From Serinibacter arcticus (GTDB lineage Bacteria; Actinomycetota; Actinomycetes; Actinomycetales; Beutenbergiaceae), in contig NZ_PYHR01000002.1 in the NCBI RefSeq assembly GCF_003121705.1, forward strand, positions 992,001-1,056,000: DNA of 64,000 nucleotides, read 5' to 3'. The notes beneath the pieces are model-generated. The model was given only the letters and a program-made list of their open reading frames with translations. It was not told the origin of the DNA and searched no databases. Shown piece by piece: positions 28,251 to 36,933 of the stretch. Positions within the stretch are counted from its first letter, which is position 1. Each line of letters opens with the position of its first letter. Made by a program: the position numbers and the translations under genes.

Positions 28251-28901
28251 GTGACCAGCACCTCCCCCACCCCCGCGCCCGGAACCGAGCAGAGCGTGCG
28301 GGTGAGCGCCTTCTCGAACTTCATCTTCGCCTCGCGCTGGCTGCAGGCCCCGCTCTACGCCGGCCTGATCGTCGCGCAGGTCTTCTACGTCTGGCAGTTC
28401 ATCAAGGAGCTCGTCGCTCTCTCCCAGTACACGATCCTCGGCAACGAGCACGCGGTCCACAACATGGAGGGGTTCTCCGCCGAGGCCACGACCATGCTGC
28501 TCGTGCTGGGCCTGGTCGACGTCGTGATGATCTCCAACCTGCTGATCATGGTGATCATCGGCGGGTACGAGACGTTCGTCTCGCGCATGCGGCTGGACGG
28601 CCACCCCGACCAGCCCGAGTGGCTGAGCCACGTCAACGCCAACGTCCTGAAGACCAAGCTCGCCATGAGCATCATCGGGATCTCGTCGATCCACCTGCTG
28701 CGCACCTTCATCGAGTCCGGCTACGGCCACGTCTCCGGCGAGGTCATGATGTGGCAGACCTTCATCCACCTGGCCTTCGTCGCCTCGGCCCTGGCGCTGG
28801 CGTGGATCGACCGGATGACGCTCAGCCCCAGGCAGCGGTCCGCGAACGCCGAGCGCGGCGACGAGGGCGTGTCCTACCGGAGCGATGACGCCGCCCACTG
28901 A
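28251..28901 (+). CDS. UPF0114 / YqhA family integral membrane protein
   Basis: A 216-aa protein with four hydrophobic segments (about 33-55, 82-106, 138-155, 168-190). The motifs SRWLQAPLYAGLIVA, LVDVVMISNLLIMVIIGGYE and KTKLAMSIIGISSIHLLRTF are the core of the UPF0114 (TIGR00645) family, whose role is unknown; some relatives respond to stress. The start is GTG 28251, with GAGGAA upstream. It follows the GNAT gene by 39 bases and may share its transcript. A hydrophilic tail of about 25 residues is not conserved. Confidence 0.85.
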   Translation: MTSTSPTPAPGTEQSVRVSAFSNFIFASRWLQAPLYAGLIVAQVFYVWQFIKELVALSQYTILGNEHAVHNMEGFSAEATTMLLVLGLVDVVMISNLLIMVIIGGYETFVSRMRLDGHPDQPEWLSHVNANVLKTKLAMSIIGISSIHLLRTFIESGYGHVSGEVMMWQTFIHLAFVASALALAWIDRMTLSPRQRSANAERGDEGVSYRSDDAAH

Positions 28902-28904
28902 CGG

Positions 28905-29375
28905 CTAGCGGGCCCGGCGCTCCCCGCGTTCGAGCCGCACGGACGTCCGCAGCGCCTCGCGCGCCCGACGGCGGTCGCCGGCGGCGTCGTAGGCCCACCC
29001 CAGCCGGTACCAGGCGCGCCAGCTCTCCGGCTCGGCCTCGACGGCCTCGCGCGCGGGCTCGAAGCGGTCCGCCGCGACCGTGCGGTCGATCCGGCCGCCG
29101 GGGCTGCGCGGCAGGTCGTCGACCTCGAGCGCGCCCTCGTCCGCGAGCAGGCCGGTGAGGCGGTCGACGGCCCGCGCCTGGCGGACCTCGTGGACGATGA
29201 ACCAGACCGTCATCAGCGGGATGACGGCGACGGCGGCGCCCAGGGCGATCCCGACCGGCTCGCCGGAGCGGAGCAGCAGCAGCCCGCGCTCCCCCACAGC
29301 CACGACGTAGAGACCGAGCAGGACGATGAGCGCGATCGCCGCCCACAGCGAGCGTCGCGCGAGCGAGGGCCTCAC
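28905..29375 (-). CDS. Small membrane protein with a C-terminal TPR-like motif
   Basis: A 156-aa protein I do not recognise as a named family. Two hydrophobic helices (about 9-30 and 38-62) are followed by a polar linker and a single tetratricopeptide-like helix pair (SWRAWYRLGWAYDAAGDRRR, then REALRTSVRLE). It probably sits in the membrane with the TPR in the cytoplasm and binds another protein. Its GTG start overlaps the dapB stop as GTGA, so it is made together with DapB. It meets the YqhA gene tail to tail with 3 bases between and no visible terminator. Confidence 0.7.
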   Translation of the reverse strand: MRPSLARRSLWAAIALIVLLGLYVVAVGERGLLLLRSGEPVGIALGAAVAVIPLMTVWFIVHEVRQARAVDRLTGLLADEGALEVDDLPRSPGGRIDRTVAADRFEPAREAVEAEPESWRAWYRLGWAYDAAGDRRRAREALRTSVRLERGERRAR

Positions 29376-30115
29376 AGGCCCAGGAACGTCTCGAGCCCGA
29401 CAGACAGGCCGGGGTGCGCCACGACCTCGCGGACGGCGAGCAGGACGCCGGGCATGAAGCTGGCGCGGTCGAACGAGTCGGTGCGGATCGTCAGGAGCTC
29501 GCCCGGGTTGGACAGGAAGATCTGCTCGTGCGCCACGAGACCCTCGAGCCGGAGCGAGTGCACGTTCACGCCGTCGACGTCGGCGCCGCGGGCGCCGGGG
29601 AGGGCGGTCGAGGTCGCGTCGGCCATGGTGCCCAGGCCCGCGCCGGTGCGGGCGGCGGCGATGCCCTGTGCGGTGTGCACGGCCGTGCCGGACGGCGCGT
29701 CGAGCTTGCGCGGGTGGTGCATCTCGACCACCTCGGCCGAGGCGAAGTAGCGCGCGGCGACGGCGGCGAACCGCATCGCCAGCACCGCCGACAGCGCGAA
29801 GTTGGGGGCGATCAGCACGCCGACGTCGGGGCGCGTGGACGCGTGGGCGCGGACGCGATCGAGCGCGGCGGCGTCCCAGCCGGTGGTCCCGACGACGGCG
29901 TGCACGCCGGCGTCCAGCAGCGCGTGGACGTTGGCCTCCGTCGCCTGCGGGACGGTGAAGTCGATCGCGACGTCGGCCACCCCCGCGAGCCCGGCGACGT
30001 CGCCGTCGGCCTCGAGCTCGGCGACGAGCTCCAGGTCCGACGCCGCGTGGACCGCCGCGACCGTCGTGCTGCCCATACGTCCTGCCGCGCCCAGCACGGC
30101 CACCCTGATGCTCAC
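29372..30115 (-). CDS. dapB: 4-hydroxy-tetrahydrodipicolinate reductase
   Basis: NAD(P)H-dependent second enzyme of the DAP branch, using the DapA product. The 247-aa protein has the dinucleotide site VAVLGAAGRMGST, then IDFTVPQATEAN, GTTGWD, the catalytic EMHHPRKLDAPSGTA and IRTDSFDRASFMPGVLLAV near the end. GTG 30115 has TAGGGT 6 bases upstream, so it is probably leaderless. In many actinobacteria thyX lies near dapA/dapB, but it is not in this window. Confidence 0.95.
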   Translation of the reverse strand: MSIRVAVLGAAGRMGSTTVAAVHAASDLELVAELEADGDVAGLAGVADVAIDFTVPQATEANVHALLDAGVHAVVGTTGWDAAALDRVRAHASTRPDVGVLIAPNFALSAVLAMRFAAVAARYFASAEVVEMHHPRKLDAPSGTAVHTAQGIAAARTGAGLGTMADATSTALPGARGADVDGVNVHSLRLEGLVAHEQIFLSNPGELLTIRTDSFDRASFMPGVLLAVREVVAHPGLSVGLETFLGL

Positions 30116-30121
30116 CCGTCC

Positions 30122-30127
30122 ACCCTA
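30122..30127 (-). promoter_or_regulatory. dapB leaderless -10 element
   Basis: TAGGGT on the minus strand, 6 bases before the GTG at 30115, immediately after the SDR stop region. Confidence 0.5.
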
Positions 30128-30141
30128 ACCAGCGGCGAGGG

Positions 30142-30903
30142 TCAGCCTCGCCCGAGGCAGGCGCCCCCGTTGACCTGGAGGATCTGGCCGGTGGTCCAGG
30201 CCGCGCCCGGGCCCGCCAGGTACGCGGCGGCGTCGGCCACCTCCGACGGCAGCCCGGCGCGGCCGAGCAGGGTCGGGCGCACGCGCTGGTCGACGGCGGC
30301 GTCGGTCAGCCGGCCCTCCCAGAATCCCGTGTCGGGCACGAAGCCGGGGGCGAGCGCGTTCACGGTGATCCCCTCGGGTCCGAGCTCGGCGGCCAGGCCG
30401 AGGGTGAGCGAGGAGATCGCACCCTTCATGGCGCCGTAGGTGCCACCGCCGCGCACGCCGGCGATCGAGCTCATCGTGACGACCCGGGCCCCCGGCCGAC
30501 GCAGGTGCGGCCGGAACGCCTCGATCGTCAGGACGGCCGTGAGCACGTTGAGCGTGAACAGGTCGGTCGTCAGGCTCGCCGTCTCGGCGAGGTCGGCCCC
30601 GGCCCGGGTGGAGCCGCCGCCGGCGTTGGCGACCAGCACGTCGATCGGGCCGCCGGCGGACACGGTCGCGACCAGGATCTCGACCGCGGACGCGTCGGCG
30701 AGGTCGCAGGCGTAGGTCGTCACGGCGTCGCGCCCGACCTCGGTGTTGATCCGCCCGGCCGTCTCCACGAGCACGTCGGCGCGGCGGCCGACGATGACGA
30801 CGTCGTCGCCGTCGGCCGCGAAGCGCTGGGCGATCGCGGCCCCCAGGCCGGTGCCTCCCCCGGTGACGACGGTGCGGCGCGGGGGTGCGGCGGGGGCGGG
30901 CAT
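30142..30903 (-). CDS. Short-chain dehydrogenase/reductase
   Basis: A 253-aa classical SDR. TGGGTGLGAAIAQRF is the NAD(P) site, VANAGGG the NAG-type motif, MSSIAGVRGGGTYGAMK holds the catalytic Ser, Tyr and Lys, and VNALAPGFVPDTGFW follows as usual. The residue after the second strand (VGRRAD) suggests NADPH, as in RR-type enzymes; the substrate is unknown. ATG 30903 has CTGGAGG upstream; a longer in-frame reading would not be preceded by a ribosome binding site. It follows the M16 peptidase by 52 bases. Confidence 0.85.
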   Translation of the reverse strand: MPAPAAPPRRTVVTGGGTGLGAAIAQRFAADGDDVVIVGRRADVLVETAGRINTEVGRDAVTTYACDLADASAVEILVATVSAGGPIDVLVANAGGGSTRAGADLAETASLTTDLFTLNVLTAVLTIEAFRPHLRRPGARVVTMSSIAGVRGGGTYGAMKGAISSLTLGLAAELGPEGITVNALAPGFVPDTGFWEGRLTDAAVDQRVRPTLLGRAGLPSEVADAAAYLAGPGAAWTTGQILQVNGGACLGRG

Positions 30904-30955
30904 GACGACCTCCAGGGGTGACGTGACGTGGGGCGGTGCCGCGGGTCCGGGGACC

Positions 30956-32301
30956 TCAGGCGATGCGGGCGAGCATCTCGCCGGCACGATCGGACGTGAA
31001 CGGTCCGACGACGACGAGCGAGCGGGGCCGGGCCAGCAGGTCGGCGGCCAGCTCGGCCACCTCCTCGGCCGTCACGGCGCGCAGCGCGGCGAGCGTCTCC
31101 TCCATCGTCCAGAGCTCGCCGAGCGAGATCTCGGAACGCGTGAGACGGGCCATCCGGGAGCCGGTGTCCTCGAGCCCGAGCACGAGCGAGCCGCGCAGCT
31201 GCCCGACGGCGCGGCGAAGCTCGTCGGCCGTGATGCCGTCGGCGGCCAGGGCGCGCCACTGCGCGTCCATGACCTCGACGACCTCGTCGACCTTGCCGGG
31301 GGTGCAACCCGCATACAGGCCGAAGAGCCCCGCCTCGGTGTAGCCGGCGGAGAAGGAGTAGGTGGAGTAGGCCAGACCGCGGCGCTCACGGATCTCCTGG
31401 AACAACCGGGAGGACATCCCGCCGCCCAGGACCGCGTTCAGCACGGACATGGCGAACCGTCGGGGTCGCCCGCCTGCAGCGCGCGGCCGCCGAGCAGGAT
31501 GTTCGCCTGCTCGGTGGGACGGTTGATCGTGGTGGCCGAGCCCGGGGCGTCGGCGAAGGTGGCGCCGGTGCGGCGCGCGACGGGGCGTGCGGCGTCGTCG
31601 AGCTCCCAGCCGCCGAGCGCGGCACCGGTGAGCACGAGGTCGCACAGCTCGTCGTGGTCGACCCCTCCCGCGGCGGTGACCACGAGCTCGGACGGCCCGT
31701 AGGTGCGGCGGTAGTGCTCCCAGACCGCGTCGCGCGGCACGGACCGGATCGTCTCGGGGGTGCCGCCGATCGGGCGGCCGAGCTCGTGCTGCGCGAACAC
31801 GGCGCCGGTGAAGGCCTCGTGCGCGACGTCGCCCGGGTCGTCGTCGGTCATGGCGAGCTCCTCGAGGATCACGCCGCGCTCGAGCTCGAAGTCGTCGGTC
31901 TCGAGCGTCGCGGACGTCACCATGTCGAGCAGGACGTCCATGGCCATGGCGCGGTTGTCGTCGAGCACGCGCGCGTAGTAGGAGGTGCTCTCCTTGCCGG
32001 TGGCGGCGTTGGCCTCGCCACCGACCTCGTCGAACGCCTCGGCGATCGCGAGCGCGTCGCGGCGCTGCGTGCCCTTGAAGAGGAGGTGCTCGAGGAAGTG
32101 CGTCGAGCCGTGGTGTCCGTCGCTCTCGTCACGGGAGCCGACGGCCACCGTGGCCGAGAGGGAGACCGAGCGCGAGGCGGGCGACGCCTCGGTCAGCACC
32201 CGGATACCGCCGGGCAGGACGCTGCGTCGCAGCAGCGCCCCGCCCGGCAGGGTGGCCTCGAGCTCCGAGCCCGGTGCGCCGAGCTCCAGAGGTCGAGGCA
32301 C
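30956..32301 (-). CDS. M16 family zinc peptidase, with a single-base frame break
   Basis: A pitrilysin/insulinase-type processing peptidase of the group found next to pnp (PepR/YmxG). The zinc motif is HFLEH with the distal Glu in the helix ending DEVGGEANAATGKE. The C-terminal half has the family region LNAVLGGGMSSRLFQEIRER over two segments, with GLAYSTYSF and GLYAGC. The halves lie in two frames and join if one base is added to the G4 run at 31462-31465, giving 1347 nt and 448 aa. Start GTG 32301 has GGAGG 9-13 bases upstream, inside the end of pnp; the genes are 3 bases apart. Substrates are unknown. Confidence 0.87.
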
Positions 32302-32304
32302 GGC

Positions 32305-34536
32305 TCAGGCCTCCGAGCCTTCGGAGGCGGAGGAGTCCGCCTCCTCGTCGATCACCGCGTGCAGCGAGAGCTTGCCGCGCGGGTCGATCTCGGCGAGCTC
32401 GACCTGGACCTTCTGGCCGATGCCGAGGACGTCCTCGACGTTCTCCACGCGCTTGCCACCGACGAGGCGACGGATCTGGCTGATGTGCAGCAGACCGTCC
32501 TTGCCGGGCGAGAGCGAGATGAACGCGCCGAAGGTCGTCGTCTTCACCACGGTGCCGACGAAACGCTCGCCGATCTCGGGCATGTGCGGGTTCGCGATCG
32601 CGTTGATCGCCGCCCGCGCGGCCTCGGCGGACGGGCCGTCCGTCGCGCCGATGAACACGGTGCCGTCATCCTCGATGGAGATGTCGGCGCCGGTGTCCGC
32701 CTGGATCTGGTTGATCATCTTGCCCTTCGGCCCGATGACCTCGCCGATCTTGTCGACCGGGACCTGCACCGTGATCACACGGGGCGCGGTCGCGGCCATC
32801 TCGTCGGGCGTGTCGATGGCCTCGGCCATGACGTCGAGGATCGCGAGGCGAGCCTCCTTCGCCTGGGAGAGCGCACCGGCGAGCACCGAGGCGGGGATGC
32901 CGTCGAGCTTGGTGTCCAGCTGGATGGCCGTGACGAACTCGCGGGTACCGGCGACCTTGAAGTCCATGTCGCCGAACGCGTCCTCGGCGCCGAGGATGTC
33001 GGTGAGCGCCGCGTAGCGGGTCTCACCGTCGATGCTCTCGGACACCAGGCCCATGGCGATGCCGGCGACGGCGGCGCGCAGCGGCACCCCGGCGTTCAGC
33101 AGCGACAGGGTCGAGGCGCAGACGGAACCCATCGACGTCGAGCCGTTGGAGCTCAGCGCCTCGGAGACCTGACGGATCGCGTAGGGGAACTCCTCGCGGC
33201 CCGGGAGCACCGGCATGATCGCGCGCTCGGCGAGCGCGCCGTGGCCGATCTCGCGACGCTTGGGGCTGCCGACGCGGCCCGTCTCGCCCGTGGAGTAGGG
33301 CGGGAAGTTGTAGTTGTGCATGTAGCGCTTGCGCGAGACGGGCGACAGCGTGTCGAGCTGCTGCTCCATCTTGAGCATGTTCAGCGTGGTGACACCCATG
33401 ATCTGGGTCTCGCCGCGCTCGAAGATCGCCGAGCCGTGGACGCGGGGCAGGACCTCGACCTCGGCGGACAGCGGACGGATGTCGCGCAGGCCACGGCCGT
33501 CGATGCGGAAGCTGTCCGTGAGGATGCGGCGACGGATCGCGGCCTTCGTCAGGGCGCGGTACGCGGCGTTCAGCTCCTTCTCGCGGCCGTCGAACCCGGC
33601 CTGGAGGGCGCCGATGCCGGCGTCGCGGACCTCGTCGAGGCGGGCCTCGCGGGTCGCCTTGTCGGCGATCTGCAGGGCGCTCTCGAGGTCCTCGCTCACC
33701 TGGGCGGACAGGGCCTCGAACGCGTCGGGCTGGTAGTCCGGGAACAGCGGGAAGGAACGGATCTCCTTGGCCGCCTGCGAGGCGAGGGAGACCTGGGCCT
33801 CGGCGAGGGCGCGGATGAACGGCTTGGAGGCCTCGAGGCCGGCGGCCACGACGTCCTCGGTCGGCGCCTGCTGGCCCTGGTTGTGGATGAGGTCCCAGGC
33901 GGCCTCGGACGCCTCGGCCTCGATCATCGCGATGGCGACGTCGGTGCCCTCGGGGGTCTCGACGACGCGGCCCGCCACGACCATCTCGAAGACGGCCTTG
34001 GCCGACTCGGAGTAGCGCGGGAAGGCGACCCACTGGCCGTCGATGAGGGAGACGCGGACGGCGCCGACCGGGCCGGAGAACGGCAGGCCGGAGATCTGCG
34101 TGGACGCGGAGGCGGCGTTGATCGCCAGCACGTCGTAGGCGTCGTCGGGGTGGATCGCGAGGACGGTCTCGACGACCTGGACCTCGTTGCGCAGGCCCTT
34201 GACGAACAGCGGGCGCAGCGGGCGGTCGATCAGGCGGCAGGCCAGGATCGCCTCGGTCGAGGGGCGGCCCTCGCGACGGAAGAACGAGCCGGGGATCTTG
34301 CCGGCCGCGTACTGGCGCTCCTCGACGTCCACCGTGAGGGGGAAGAAGTCGAAGCCCTCACGGGGGTGCTTGCCGGCCGTCGTCGTGGACAGCACGACGG
34401 TGTCCTCGTCGAGCGTGGTCAGGACGGCGCCGCCGGCCTGCTTGGCCAGGCGGCCGGTCTCGAAGCGGATGGTGCGGGTGCCGAAGCGACCGTTGTCGAT
34501 CGTGGCCTCGGCGAACGTGATCTCGGGACCCTCCAC
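32305..34536 (-). CDS. pnp: Polyribonucleotide nucleotidyltransferase (PNPase)
   Basis: Phosphorolytic 3'-5' exoribonuclease and, in actinobacteria, RNA tailing enzyme. The 743-aa protein has two RNase PH domains (first with [20 protein letters not shown] over two stretches, second with [15 protein letters not shown] and [13 protein letters not shown]), a KH domain ([14 protein letters not shown]) and an S1 domain ([19 protein letters not shown]). GTG 34536 has GGAGG upstream. It follows rpsO, as in nearly all bacteria. The 233-base spacer contains a terminator and so pnp may have its own promoter or be read through. Confidence 0.97.
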   Translation of the reverse strand: MEGPEITFAEATIDNGRFGTRTIRFETGRLAKQAGGAVLTTLDEDTVVLSTTTAGKHPREGFDFFPLTVDVEERQYAAGKIPGSFFRREGRPSTEAILACRLIDRPLRPLFVKGLRNEVQVVETVLAIHPDDAYDVLAINAASASTQISGLPFSGPVGAVRVSLIDGQWVAFPRYSESAKAVFEMVVAGRVVETPEGTDVAIAMIEAEASEAAWDLIHNQGQQAPTEDVVAAGLEASKPFIRALAEAQVSLASQAAKEIRSFPLFPDYQPDAFEALSAQVSEDLESALQIADKATREARLDEVRDAGIGALQAGFDGREKELNAAYRALTKAAIRRRILTDSFRIDGRGLRDIRPLSAEVEVLPRVHGSAIFERGETQIMGVTTLNMLKMEQQLDTLSPVSRKRYMHNYNFPPYSTGETGRVGSPKRREIGHGALAERAIMPVLPGREEFPYAIRQVSEALSSNGSTSMGSVCASTLSLLNAGVPLRAAVAGIAMGLVSESIDGETRYAALTDILGAEDAFGDMDFKVAGTREFVTAIQLDTKLDGIPASVLAGALSQAKEARLAILDVMAEAIDTPDEMAATAPRVITVQVPVDKIGEVIGPKGKMINQIQADTGADISIEDDGTVFIGATDGPSAEAARAAINAIANPHMPEIGERFVGTVVKTTTFGAFISLSPGKDGLLHISQIRRLVGGKRVENVEDVLGIGQKVQVELAEIDPRGKLSLHAVIDEEADSSASEGSEA

Positions 34537-34692
34537 GGGTGCCCTCCTTCGTGGTTCGCGCGCCGCCCGACGACTGTCTTCGATCGAGGCTCACGCTCCG
34601 TCGCCCCGCGAGGGGCTGGAGGCGGGGGCCACTACCGAGGACCGACGGCGGTGCCGGCGCTGGTGATGTGACTGGTGTGTGGTGCTGGTGCT

Positions 34693-34712
34693 GCGGCCGG
34701 TCCCCCGGCCGC
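34693..34712. repeat. 8-bp hairpin in the rpsO-pnp spacer
   Basis: Arms 34693-34700 and 34705-34712, TCCC loop. Lies between the rpsO terminator and pnp; could be an RNase J or RNase III type processing site for pnp control, as in other bacteria. Inference only. Confidence 0.35.
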
Positions 34713-34727
34713 GGTCGTGCATGCGCG

Positions 34728-34759
34728 TCCGGCCCGGACCCTGACGGGCCCGGGCCGGA
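34728..34759. terminator. rpsO terminator-like hairpin
   Basis: Arms 34728-34737 and 34750-34759 with a 12-base centre that can pair further (CCC/GGG). It starts 10 bases past the rpsO stop on the minus strand. No T tract. Confidence 0.65.
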
Positions 34760-34769
34760 GCGGCGGGTG

Positions 34770-35039
34770 CTAGCGGCGCAGACCGAGGCGCTCGATGATC
34801 GAGCGGTAGCGCTCGATCTCGACCTTCTGCAGGTAGCCCAGGAGGCGACGACGCTGGCCGACCAGGAGCATGAGGCCCCGACGGCTGTGGTGGTCGTGCT
34901 TGTGGGTCTTGAGGTGCTCGGTCAGGTCCTTGATGCGCTGCGAGAGCATCGCGATCTGGACCTCCGGCGAACCGGTGTCACCCTCGGTGGTGGCGTACTC
35001 GGCGATGATCGACTGCTTGACGGCTGCATCGAGAGGCAT
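34770..35039 (-). CDS. rpsO: 30S ribosomal protein S15
   Basis: An 89-aa protein with the S15 landmarks: [36 protein letters not shown] in two parts, [14 protein letters not shown] and a C-terminal LGLRR. It binds the central domain of 16S rRNA. ATG 35039 has a weak GGAGAA upstream. Likely cotranscribed with pnp by read-through. Confidence 0.98.
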   Translation of the reverse strand: MPLDAAVKQSIIAEYATTEGDTGSPEVQIAMLSQRIKDLTEHLKTHKHDHHSRRGLMLLVGQRRRLLGYLQKVEIERYRSIIERLGLRR

Positions 35040-35125
35040 GGTTCTCCAGGTGGTGTCGTTGCGCGGCGCACCGGGGCTGGTTCACCCGGGCAGAAGAGAT
35101 CCGCGGCCGTTCTGACGGCGCGTCC

Positions 35126-35131
35126 ACCCTA
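35126..35131 (-). promoter_or_regulatory. Probable rpsO promoter -10
   Basis: TAGGGT on the minus strand about 87 bases before the S15 start and just after the ribF stop. The resulting leader of about 80 bases is long enough for S15 autoregulation, but I cannot identify a specific S15 site. Confidence 0.4.
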
Positions 35132-35145
35132 CACCACGCCCGAGG

Positions 35146-36102
35146 TCACGCCCCGGGTGTCGGCCCCGTGACCCCGAGCACCTCGAGGGCCTGCGCGCAG
35201 TCGGCGTGCATCTGCACGACGAGCGCGTCGACGTCGTCGAACCGCCAGGTCGGGCGGAGCATCGAGACGAACACGACCACGACCTCCTCGCCGTACAGGT
35301 CGAGGTCCGTGCGACCGATGACGTGGGCCTCCACGCGCCGCGCGAGGCCGTCGAACGTCGGGTTGGTCCCCACCGACACGGCCGCGGGCAGTCGCGTCCC
35401 GTCGTCGCGCACGAGCCAGCCGGCGTAGACGCCGTCCGCGGGCACCGCGCCCGACGAGGCGGGATCGAGGTTCGCCGTGGGGAAGCCGAGCAGGCGTCCA
35501 CGGGCGTCGCCGTGGACGACGGCGCCGCGCATCGTGTGGCAGCGGCCGAGCACGCCGGCGAGCTCGTCCACCCGTCCCGCCTCGAGGAGCTCGCGCGCCC
35601 ATGTCGAGGACCAGCGCCGCTCGTCGGTGGAGGCGACGTCGTCGAGCACCTGCACCTCGAAGCCGTGGAGGCGGCCGAGCTCGGCCATCGTCTCGCGGTC
35701 CCCCGAGTTGCCGGCACCGAAGCGCACGTCGTGGCCTACCACGACCAGGACTGGTCGGAGGGTGTCCACGAGGTAGCGGCGGACGAACTGCTCGGGCGAC
35801 TGGGCCGCGAAGTCGGCCGTGTAGCCGACCACGAGCACGGCGTCGATGCCGGCCTGCTCGATCAGCTCGAGCTTGTCGGCCAGGCCGGTCAGCTGCACGG
35901 GGGCGTCACCGGGGCGGTGGACGGCGGCGGGGTGCGGGTCGAAGGTCATCGCGACGGCGATGGCGCCGCGCGCGCGGGCCTGCTCCACGACGTGCCCGAG
36001 CACCTCGGCGTGACCGCGGTGGACGCCGTCGAAGTTCCCGATCGTCACCACGCTCGGACCGGTGCCGGTCGGCACACGTCCCAGTCCGTCCCAGACCTCC
36101 AC
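35146..36102 (-). CDS. ribF: Bifunctional riboflavin kinase / FAD synthetase
   Basis: Makes FMN and then FAD from riboflavin. The 318-aa protein has the N-terminal FAD synthetase with VVTIGNFDGVHRGH (HxGH-like nucleotidyl motif) and VVGHDVRFG, and the C-terminal riboflavin kinase with GRLLGFPTANLDP and the PTF-like turn SVGTNPTFDG. I chose GTG 36102 because CAGGAG lies 7-8 bases upstream; an in-frame extension of 26 residues upstream has no conserved sequence. The position between truB and rpsO is standard. Confidence 0.95.
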   Translation of the reverse strand: MEVWDGLGRVPTGTGPSVVTIGNFDGVHRGHAEVLGHVVEQARARGAIAVAMTFDPHPAAVHRPGDAPVQLTGLADKLELIEQAGIDAVLVVGYTADFAAQSPEQFVRRYLVDTLRPVLVVVGHDVRFGAGNSGDRETMAELGRLHGFEVQVLDDVASTDERRWSSTWARELLEAGRVDELAGVLGRCHTMRGAVVHGDARGRLLGFPTANLDPASSGAVPADGVYAGWLVRDDGTRLPAAVSVGTNPTFDGLARRVEAHVIGRTDLDLYGEEVVVVFVSMLRPTWRFDDVDALVVQMHADCAQALEVLGVTGPTPGA

Positions 36103-36145
36103 GCCACACTCCTGTTCCTGCCCGCCGGGAGCGGCGGAGCGCCCT

Positions 36146-36880
36146 CTAGCCTGCCACCTCCGGACGGCGGGCCAGGTCACGCACGAGGTCGGCGAGCTGA
36201 GCCGGCGCCCGGACGGGCACCATGTGTCCCACCCCGGGCACCACCGCGAGGCGGCCGCGCGGCAGCGAGTCGACGATGAGGGCGGTGTGCTCGGGGCGGA
36301 CGGCGTCCCGCTCCCCCACGACGACGAGGACCTCCTGGGTCAGCCCCGCGAGCCGGGCGGGGTCGATGTGCGGGTCGTGGACCATGAGACCGAGCCGTTC
36401 GGCGAGCGGTTCGAGGTTCGGGGCCACGCGCGCGCCGACGACGGCCGCGGCGTGCGCGGCGTCGGTGAGCGCCTTGCCGACGGGCCTGAGGCCCTCGGGG
36501 AAGAGGTTCGCCCCGACCACGACGAGCCGTCCCGCCGCCCCGGGGTGGCGCAGCGCCAGCTCGAGGGCGATGTTGCCGCCGTCGCTGAACCCGACCACGA
36601 GCGGTCGGTCCAGGCCGAGCCGGGCGAGGGTGACGGCGACGTCGTCGGCCATCGCCGCGATCGTCAGCCCGCGGGCGCCGCGCGGGCTGAGCCCGTGCCC
36701 GCGCGAGTCGATGCCGACCAGCGTCATCTCTCCCGCCAGGTGCGGCACGAGGTTGTCGAAGACGTGGTGGCTCTCGGAGTTGCCGTGCAGCAGCACGACC
36801 GGCGGACCGGAGCCCACCGTCACGACCCACAGGGGGCCGACGAGGGCGCCGGGGTGGCGGAGGTCGCGCAGCGCAGTCAC
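36146..36880 (-). CDS. Alpha/beta hydrolase
   Basis: A 244-aa single-domain hydrolase. VVLLHGNSESHHVF is the oxyanion-loop region, VGIDSRGHGLSP follows, the nucleophile elbow is GFSDGG (Asp-flanked Ser or Asp nucleophile: here F-S-D-G-G with Ser in place), and VPGVGHMVPV holds the catalytic His. The GFSDGG elbow is common in esterases of this group; the substrate is unknown. It lies between truB and ribF, where most actinobacteria have no gene of this type. GTG 36880 has GGGGC upstream, a weak ribosome binding site. Confidence 0.83.
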   Translation of the reverse strand: MTALRDLRHPGALVGPLWVVTVGSGPPVVLLHGNSESHHVFDNLVPHLAGEMTLVGIDSRGHGLSPRGARGLTIAAMADDVAVTLARLGLDRPLVVGFSDGGNIALELALRHPGAAGRLVVVGANLFPEGLRPVGKALTDAAHAAAVVGARVAPNLEPLAERLGLMVHDPHIDPARLAGLTQEVLVVVGERDAVRPEHTALIVDSLPRGRLAVVPGVGHMVPVRAPAQLADLVRDLARRPEVAG

Positions 36881-36933
36881 GAGCCCCAGTGTGCCGCGTG
36901 CCGCTGGGCACCGCCTGGGCGCGCCGGCGGGCG

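Noticed and set aside
31654-34671. A 1005-codon open frame on the plus strand opposite the M16 peptidase and pnp
   Set aside because: Its product is Arg/Asp/Val-rich with no recognisable domain and lies antisense to a fully conserved pnp. Long antisense frames are expected in this very GC-rich sequence.
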